The position numbers and the translations under genes were made by a program. Positions 1 to 64,000 of a DNA stretch of 64,000 bases are shown piece after piece. The DNA lies in assembly GCA_023052935.1 (NCBI GenBank), contig CM041295.1:24571575-24635574 (forward strand). Reading direction: 5' to 3'. This DNA is from Piezodorus guildinii (lineage: Eukaryota > Arthropoda > Insecta > Hemiptera > Pentatomidae). Under the pieces are notes generated by a model, which was not told where the DNA came from, did no database searches, and saw only the letters and a program-made list of their open reading frames with translations. The number at the start of each line of letters is the position of its first letter. The first letter of the stretch is position 1.

Positions 1-30044
<30,044 letters not shown>

Positions 30045-30314
30045 GTAGGTGATCTTATGGATTACATTTCATCTTAAGGTATGTTCACTGTTAAATAAGT
30101 CATAAGGGCTTGTAAAAAAATAATATTTAATTATTATTATTATTATAATCAAGTTAAAAATCAGAACTGATTATTAGCTGGACCATACCTCAAAACTCTG
30201 TCAAAGGTGTTGCTTGCTTTAAATAACAAAAAGATTAGGTCAAAGGTTACGCACGAAAAGGACTATTTTTAATATTTCCTATCTATTTATTTTATTTTAT
30301 ATTATTATATATAT

Positions 30315-30352
<38 letters not shown>

Positions 30353-31902
30353 TTATTTATATAATATAGAAACACTTGTTTAAAATAGTCTGATTGTGGC
30401 AAGTCTTACTATCTTTCTTGAGAAGATTCTAGTAGACACCCTAATTGTTTTTCTTCTAGTGTCTCCTAACCCATGCTAAATGTTCCATTTTCTCCTTACT
30501 GTTATTTTCTTAGTAATTCTAGCATATTTCATCGTGAATGTTTGTGTAGAGTTATTTTTGAGTCTAATAAAACATACTATAAACCAAATAACAATTTTTA
30601 TGTAAATACATAACTTGTAGTCTTACCTGAAAAAAATGTGATGAGTTTTTGGTTGCTTGTTCATTAATTTTTTTCTCTTCAGCTTTTTATGTCTATTAAA
30701 GACATTCTGAATGTATCAACATCCCTATCTTCCTAGTCCTTGCATGCCATGCTTTTGAAAATATATATTTTTGCTCTATTATATGTCCATGTTATTATAT
30801 CTCTGTATTGCTTGTTCATCATTTATATACCAATTTATATTTTTGTATTTCTGTTAATGTCATGAATGGTTTAGTTCCAGTTGTTCGTTTTCCATTCTTT
30901 ATTTTATGTATAAATTAAAAAAAAAGTTAAATGGACAAATACCCGTTAATTAATTTGGAGATTTAGTCAAATCTATCCCCGCTTGTTGAATAGATAAGGT
31001 GTGATAAGAACATACAAATATATCTATGTGTATCTTAATCAGGAATTGCTATGTCATATTCCTATATGTTGAGATAACCACCCAGAAGTATAGTTCTTGT
31101 TTGTTTTCAGTGTTTCCTATTATCTCCTTTTCTGTCTACCCACCTCGCACAGTGATTATTAATAATTTTATAAGGATTAATATAGGTATAAAACACTGAG
31201 TCTCACTTATGTTAGAGTGGATACCCAACCATGCTTCCTGTGTTTTCATGAGCTATACATTTAGGTAGGAAGGCCGTGATGTAGCTAAATCACTTCATGG
31301 TCTGTGTTCCTGAGCTAAAATATTAATAAACATAGTTAATCATTATGTCATATGTAAATTTGTGTACGTTTATTTATTTACATTATTATATTTTTGTATT
31401 TGTAATATTCTAAAAGAAATATTTCAACTAAATGAGTCATTGTTGTCATTATTTATCATCTTGTTTTTGTTTTCAGTGTTGCAGCATAAACAGTACATTT
31501 TAGCTATGGTTTACAAAGTTATAATATAAAAGGTAAAATCCAATGATGTAGTAATCTTTTAGCTCGTGATACACTAAGCAAGAAACTGCATAGCATGGCA
31601 AAAATAAAAAGTCCACAATTATGAGTGAACAGTTTTACGATTTGTTAATTGCAAACAATAATCTTAATTTATTTTTTTTAAATAATAATAATAAATAAAT
31701 TAACCGGTTACTGAGGTTTCTCTTATGTTGCTGCTAAATGGTTCAATATACATGGTTTATCCTTAGGCCTTAAGCCCCTTGCTCAAAAGCCGGCTAGCCA
31801 GTTGTTTGTTTAGGAACATAGTGGATAGAGAACAGCTGGCAGCTGGGCTTATGTGCAATGGGCTGCAGTCTCTCGCGCTCTCTCTCTCTTTATATATATA
31901 TA

Positions 31903-31937
<35 letters not shown>

Positions 31938-32016
31938 ATAATGTAAAATTATTTTCTTTCATACTCTCATTAAGATGTATTCAATATCATTATTAATCAT
32001 TCTTTTTTCTTTTCAG
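30045..32016. other. Intron or downstream DNA after the last KDM5 exon
   Basis: AT-rich. Contains a (TA)n array at about 30305-30348, a (CT)n run at about 31863-31935 and, at about 31432-31540, a diverged copy of 31975-32060. No conserved KDM5 exon found. Confidence 0.5.
31863..31935. repeat. (CT)n microsatellite interrupted by (TA)n
   Basis: CTCTCTCT, then TATATATATAT, then CTCTCTCT over about 70 bases, preceded by a GC-richer patch at 31760-31860. Confidence 0.9.
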
Positions 32017-32044
32017 GATTCCAGCATTAAAAGTACCATTTTAA
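32017..32044 (+). CDS. Candidate short terminal exon of KDM5
   Basis: The acceptor TTTTCAG precedes a segment that joins in phase 2 to the 30044 donor. It would add RIPALKVPF and then TAA. If used, it truncates KDM5 within PLU-1. A diverged copy of the same segment, also with a good acceptor, lies at about 31480 and would add only SVAA before a stop. This is splice-signal inference only; the alternative is that the true downstream exons are missing or lie elsewhere. Confidence 0.35.
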
Positions 32045-32883
32045 GTATGGTACACCAACTTATTTGTCCTGATTAATTAAGAATAATATTGTTTAAATGT
32101 TAGTTAAATGCTAGATTGTTGATGTGTTTTTTTTTTTTATTCAAAACTTTATTTGTATTATTTTGTTTTATCTGATCTCATAGTATTTATTTATTTTTTT
32201 ATATGTGTTTTAATATAACTTTCAAGTCTTAAACTCTTTTAAAGTATAGTTACTTTAGTAATTTGTTTACATATAATTTTCAAGTCTAAACATTTTAAAG
32301 TTTAGTTATTTTTGTAATAATTTAATAGCCATTAGTTTTAGTAAATGAAGGGAAAAAGAACAAAATAATATTTTTTTAAATAAGTCTATGGTGTTTTTTA
32401 AGCATTTAGAGAAGATTTTAGTCAAGTATTAAATAATGTATTGTGGCTTGTAGTTTATGTTGTTATGATTCCATTTTGTTTTATTTCCCTAAATACTTTA
32501 AATCCAAAGTGTTTCCTTTTTGTCTTTTAGTTATAAGAAATGTAAATATTTGTACATTATTTAGCTAAAAGAACTGATTGTAAATTAGGTGATACTGTTC
32601 ACCATATTTAATGTGTTTTACAAGTATACATATCTTCTTAATACCAATATATTATTTTTAATTTTCTTATTGTTTTTTTTTATACTAATTTTTGAAGTGC
32701 TATTCATCTTCATAGAAAATATTCTAAATATTTTTTATTTGAATGAATCAGAAATTGATAAACTTTTTAAAAAGTTTTTGCGTAAAGTTTATAAATACCA
32801 TTGAAATAAATATTTCATCTAATGGGGAGTTATACATTCAAAAAATTACATCATGACTTTTCTTGTGAATACTTTAATTCCAG

Positions 32884-32950
32884 GTGCGTTCTGTGTTATC
32901 ATAGTTTTAAACTTCTTTCAACTAAGTATGTGATGCTTAAATGTTTAATG
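32884..32950 (+). CDS. Weak candidate exon downstream of KDM5
   Basis: The acceptor TTCCAG and the consensus donor ATG|GTAAGT bracket 67 bases. Joined in phase 2 to the 30044 donor, they read RCVLCYHSFKLLSTKYVM. The two Cys are suggestive, but I recognise no domain. It could be chance in AT-rich DNA. Confidence 0.2.
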
Positions 32951-32979
32951 GTAAGTCATATTGTATTATGAATATAACA

Positions 32980-33300
32980 AAATGCTGTGAAAAAGTATTG
33001 CACCACTCTTGATTATTGAATTATATCAATAAAACATAATTATCTTTTGATTTATTTATTTCTAGTTATTAGTTGTGTTTTTAAAAAATCAGCTTGTTCC
33101 AAGATAATCAAAAGGTTTGAAAAATGGTTTAATCCTATTCCATAAACATTATGATCACTACAAAACAAGTGAGTGCAAAATACCTCTTATAGCCCTGGCA
33201 ATAAAGGTCAAAAATGGCCTAAGGTCGGAAGAAATTAGACAAGCAGAATTTTCATCAGTTGTTACAACTCATTAAAAGAAACATTCTCGAAAAAGTCCCC
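32980..33300 (+). repeat. Possible decayed Tc1-type fragment
   Basis: AAAAAGTATTGCACCA at the left resembles the end of the Tc1-like element at 51571 (AAAAAAGTATTGGCACA). The following 250 bases look protein-derived (AATACCTCTTATAGCCCTGG region) but are broken. Low confidence. Confidence 0.25.
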
Positions 33301-33789
33301 ACCCTTCTCCCTAGTGCTAACACCCCCGCCTCAATTTTAAGTTCATTTTCCAAGCGTCCAGGTTTTGCTTAAAAATAATTTCTTTCTTTAATATAATATT
33401 TTCTGATAATAATTTTAAAAAAGTTTCAAATAAACATTGTAGCATAACTTTTATTCTTTAAAATGACATACATAATCCATAGGTACATACACACCCACTT
33501 ATTGGCACTGCAAAATAAAACTAAAGATGAGGCCTCCACGCTGCTGGGCGCCCAGTTTTAGTATAAATTAAATATTTTTAAACAATGTGTTATGGACATA
33601 TTGTATTTCTAAATATGAAATAATTATTTTATTTTAATGTTTTTGTTTAATATTGAGTTTTGGTTTTGGTGAAAAGATTTCTTTGAACAATTTTTTTTTT
33701 TATTTCTTAAAAAAATAGATGATTTAAATTGTTCATAAAAGTCCTTCCACAATGCAAATAATCAAGTTATCTAATAATAAATACCAATT

Positions 33790-33930
33790 GTTGACCGAGA
33801 AAGATAGTCTGGGTGGCGGTTTAGAAATAGTACAACTATTTATTGCCAACATTTCTTGGTCCATATTGTAGGTTTGATATTTCTCACTACAGTACCTTTA
33901 GGTACTCTGATGGAGACCTAACATTGACAA
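33790..33930. repeat. Fragment of the hammerhead-palindrome family
   Basis: GTCTGGGTGG, then CAACTATTTATTGCCAACAT and TTCTTGGTCC resemble one arm of 23644-23943 (CAACTATTTATTGTTTGCCA, ACGTTTCGACC). It is decayed; the GAAA core position is changed. Confidence 0.45.
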
Positions 33931-34116
33931 TTAATAATTAAGACTATTGCTATAAATAATCTTGACCTCCACTCGGACTATCATCCTTACTCCATGGCTA
34001 CAAAAAAATATTTTGATAACCCTTCATAAATAAGAGAAGATGTATCATGTAATTTAGCCTCGAGGCCATTGGTATAATTTAATGTCTATCACTAAAGGAA
34101 AGGCAGATATTTAAAA

Positions 34117-35361
34117 ATGATAGAGAGTAATGTTGAGTTTGATGTTCAGACAATTCTTAATGGAAAAATAGTAAATACATATTATGAATATGTTTTATCT
34201 AACTATGAATACAACTCTGTCTCTCAAGAATATCTTGAGCACCGGACTATGAACAATTTAGAGTCTCAAAGATAAATTCTTTCTTGTATTATGTATTTTG
34301 AAAAAATAAAGGATGTACAGTGCAGCCTCTTGGGAAAAAAACATAAACAAATCAAACTTGCTTTAGGCATTTATAAAATACAAATTTGACTTCTACCTCC
34401 TAAACAGTCCTAGAAATTAGATATAATAAATTTTTTTAAATAGATATAATTAAAAAAAGCCCAAGTGGAGTGAGTTATAAAGAGATTGTCAAACAACCAT
34501 GATATTAGAAAAAAATCATTTATTTACACAAGCTAGAGCAGAATTCGATGCTACTTCTTGTTATCAGGCTTTAGGAAAATTAACAGAAATTAAAATAGTT
34601 TAATCTTCCCCTGAACCTCAGCAACAAGCTTCTGTATTCAACTGGAAAATGATAACTGATAACAAGTTGAGAAACTTATGCTCTTAAACTATAAGAATAG
34701 TTATAGAAACAGGAATTAAGCTTGTTATGCCAAAGTTATGAGCCTAGTTTAAAAATATAATATACAAGCAAACTCACCACAAGTGAAGTATGTCAATACC
34801 AAATATTAAGAGTATAATTGCACTTGCTATAATAGGTAACCAATAGGCAAAAACAGGGATATAAATCAGTCGGTAAAACTTGCTGGAGGAGAGAAGAAGT
34901 CTAATTAAAGTTTCTTTAATGTCTAAGTTCTTTGAACCTGTTCAAATGAATAATTTGATTTATTAAGTACTTGTTGCTTGTTGCAATCTGTTTGAGGATA
35001 CAAAATGACAAAATTTCTATGATGAACTATGTTCGACTATTGAAGAGGATATTCATTCCTCCCAGTTCATAAATGCTAATTGGTACAATCATTGGCAATA
35101 AAAACATACATAATTTATACATTAATTAATAAATGTGTAGGTTTAAAAAATAAATCTAATGGATTAAGATTATTCTTAAATAACTTTTATATTAAAAATT
35201 TCGTGAAAATAATCTATGTCGACGATCCTTTAGACATTATTAGAAAGACGATAATTATTTCTAGAATTGTTGATCTAACACCCCAACTACCGTTTACCCA
35301 CTTGGGACACGGTGATTTTATAGTTAGTGGAAAATTAAATAGTTTTCAATATAAAAGTTAG
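34117..35361 (+). pseudogene. Unidentified decayed protein-coding tract
   Basis: Several + strand segments in shifting frames look like real protein: 34117-34275 (51 codons from ATG), one around 34500-34680 (LFTQARAEFDATSCYQALGK), one ending near 35099 (NFYDELCSTIEEDIHSSQF) and 35080-35361 (YVDDPLDIIRKTI, then LTPQLPFTHLGHGDFIVSG). Residue use is too varied for AT-rich noise. I recognise no family. It could be a processed gene, a transposon or an old viral insert; stops and frame changes make it non-functional. Confidence 0.4.
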
Positions 35362-36288
35362 AAGCAAAACCTGCCTTGAACCAAAATTTTTGAAAATATT
35401 TTTTATATATTTTTTTAAAAACTTTACTGTACTAATAACAATTAGAACACCATTATTATTAATATTTTATCTTATCAGTTCTGAAGAAAAGGAACTGAAA
35501 TAAGCATAAATTAATTATCGTAGATACAGTGAGGAATTCCACAACATTCAAAACGCTTTAGGGCTAGCTTGGTGTTGAGTGGGCACTAATACTTGGTTGT
35601 CTGTAGGTTCTTGACTCCAAAAATAAAACTTTAGGGACATAATATGAAAGGGTAGGAACTGTGCTACAACTTTTATTTGACATTTTTTTGAATATTGCTT
35701 CAAATGAAAATTCTATTTCAAGAGAACAACATAAAATATGAATTTCAATTCGAAAATTTTAAATGTTTTAGAAAATCGAGGTGAAAGTATGTATTTCCAC
35801 ACAAATATTATATAGCATGTCTTAAAGCTATAAATAAAGAAATAAAACGACATATGAAGAATTAATATTGAACAAATAATAGCAAAGTTATGGGCAATAA
35901 CTAAAAGACTCCTGAAACGGATGTTCAAGGGGGGATAGGGAGGGAGCATAAGGGGGAGGAGTAGGGACTTTTGAGAAAATACTCCTCTCATAAGGTCCTA
36001 ACAACTGACAAAAAATCAGCTTGTCTCTTCTGACACAAAACCTTCATTGTTCTTCTCATAGTAATCATAATGTTCTCTTCTGATAGTTCTTTAATTTTAT
36101 CAATGTAGTGCTAAAAACATAAAGAAATAGGAAGAAATTCTCAGGTAATAACATAATTTGGCATTTCTCAAATAAAAAGTTAAGTAAAAAGAGAACTGAC
36201 ATTGCTCCCTATCCCATATCCATGTTTACAAGACATATACATTTAAGTTTGTATAAGACATATACAACCATGATATATGTCATGTTAT

Positions 36289-36349
<61 letters not shown>

Positions 36350-36812
36350 ATATATCAGTGAGAGTAAATGTCTATAATTATTATGTAAACAGACTGAATG
36401 CAGGCATCATCTGCTCCTAGGAAACAGAATTATATTGTCAGGAAGAAAAAAAAAAATTTTTACTTGAATATATTTGAGTTTTAATTTCCTGTATTTAAAT
36501 GACAGTGTTAAAGAAAGCCTTTCTTCAACACTTATTATTTTTTCAACTAGAATTTATTATATTTTTAGCTTTTGAATAAAATATCTAATAATAGAAGTAG
36601 GTTCAAATGTATATAAATTAGGGTTGTAATAAATTTATTTAAGAATGAACAATTACTTAATTAACAAACATTTAAATAACTACTTTAAATGTAATGAAAT
36701 GTTTCAAAATATTTTTAGTGATGTTCATCAGTAGAATAGAAAATTTTATTGAATTCCACCACCAATCATTTGATGCTTCATTATTTAATAAAAAATGTTC
36801 TCTTTGGTCCTC
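35362..36812. other. DPYD downstream region, no gene seen
   Basis: AT-rich, with (TA)n arrays at 36289-36354. Short open frames here lack any known similarity. Probably DPYD 3' UTR near 36800 and intergenic DNA further left. Confidence 0.5.
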
Positions 36813-63608
<26,796 letters not shown>

Positions 63609-64000
63609 CTGAAACAAAAGGATTAGTTATTATTACTTTTTTTTTTTTTTTAGGAGGTAAGTAGGTTAAGTTTCTGGGGCAGAGCTTCCGCCATTTAAAT
63701 AAATTCAAATTTGAAATTCCCGCCATTATGACGTCAACGGTGGCTGAGAGTAGCGGTGGATGGGATGGAACAAATGGTTTCCTACACTTAGGGTTTGTAA
63801 GATCTATATAATGTTTTTGTGATATTACTGACAACAAGTTTCTATCATTAATGTTTTAAACAACGGGGGAAAAAAAAAATTAAATTAGAAAAACTCTAAG
63901 AGGTTAGTTCGGATAAGGTAGATCCCGAACGGTCGTTTATTAAAGACTATGATTTTTGGCGGGAAACGGTCGCCACCATCTTGTACAGAAGCCCTTTGCC
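63609..64000. other. DPYD intron at the right edge, no exon seen
   Basis: Contains a poly-T run near 63640 and GC-richer patches (CCCGCCATTATGACGTCAAC). I found no DPYD exon in it, so the next upstream exon lies beyond the window. Confidence 0.45.

Noticed and set aside
32589..32804. 71-codon + strand open frame after KDM5
   Set aside because: Almost only F, I, L, N, Y and K from T- and A-rich sequence, with no family likeness. It lies in a probable UTR or intergenic stretch.
35713..35991. 92-codon - strand open frame downstream of DPYD
   Set aside because: Low-complexity hydrophobic translation of AT-rich DNA with no promoter, splice or domain support.

Overview
The window is animal nuclear DNA, almost certainly from an arthropod and probably an insect. 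It is strongly AT-rich, its genes are split by GT-AG introns, and it carries long (TA)n arrays and many transposable elements of arthropod type (mariner/Tc1, Jockey-like, CR1/L2-like, RTE-like and R1-like LINEs, a Penelope-like element and Gypsy remains). I cannot name the species. A hemipteran-like TE mix is only a guess. There are no bacterial features, operons or CRISPR arrays.

Two conserved host genes face each other tail to tail. On the + strand, from base 1 to about 30044, lies most of a KDM5/Lid (JARID1) histone H3K4 demethylase. Twelve exons are visible: end of ARID, a basic linker, PHD1, the whole JmjC domain with its Fe(II) and 2-oxoglutarate ligands, the C5HC2 zinc finger and the start of PLU-1. 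JmjN and the start of ARID lie before the window. No exon for the rest of PLU-1 or the C-terminal PHD fingers was found. The frame can instead splice to a very short terminal exon at 32017-32044. On the - strand, from beyond the right edge down to 36813, lies dihydropyrimidine dehydrogenase (DPYD, first enzyme of uracil/thymine breakdown). Fourteen exons run in unbroken phase from the FAD domain to the stop codon. They include the NADPH-binding motif, the FMN barrel with the active-site Cys, and the C-terminal pair of 4Fe-4S clusters. Its N-terminal exons lie beyond base 64000.

Everything else is intron or intergenic DNA filled with mobile elements. KDM5 introns hold a 2.5 kb element with terminal inverted repeats of several hundred bases (3141-5620), an RNase H-bearing LINE, CR1-like LINEs in both orientations, an internally deleted mariner (10264-11160), a Gypsy wreck (about 17060-18710), RTE-like and Jockey-like LINEs, and a palindromic insertion carrying hammerhead-ribozyme-like cores (23644-23943). 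DPYD introns hold a Tc1 element reduced to a DNA-binding-domain ORF (39100-39923), further CR1-, Jockey- and R1-like LINEs, a fold-back Tc1 element (51571-52881), a Penelope-like element with a GIY-YIG remnant (54640-56100), a second deleted mariner (58467-59363) and hAT-like and other MITEs. The 4.8 kb between the genes is low-complexity DNA plus an unidentified decayed protein-like tract (34117-35361).

The genes do not act in one pathway: KDM5 acts on chromatin, DPYD in cytosolic pyrimidine catabolism. The most unusual features are the hammerhead palindrome with its 13-bp target duplication, the apparently short KDM5, two LINE copies that share the same disabling stop codon, and several transposons reduced to DNA-binding or palindromic remnants. 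Nothing here is clearly a new multi-gene system.
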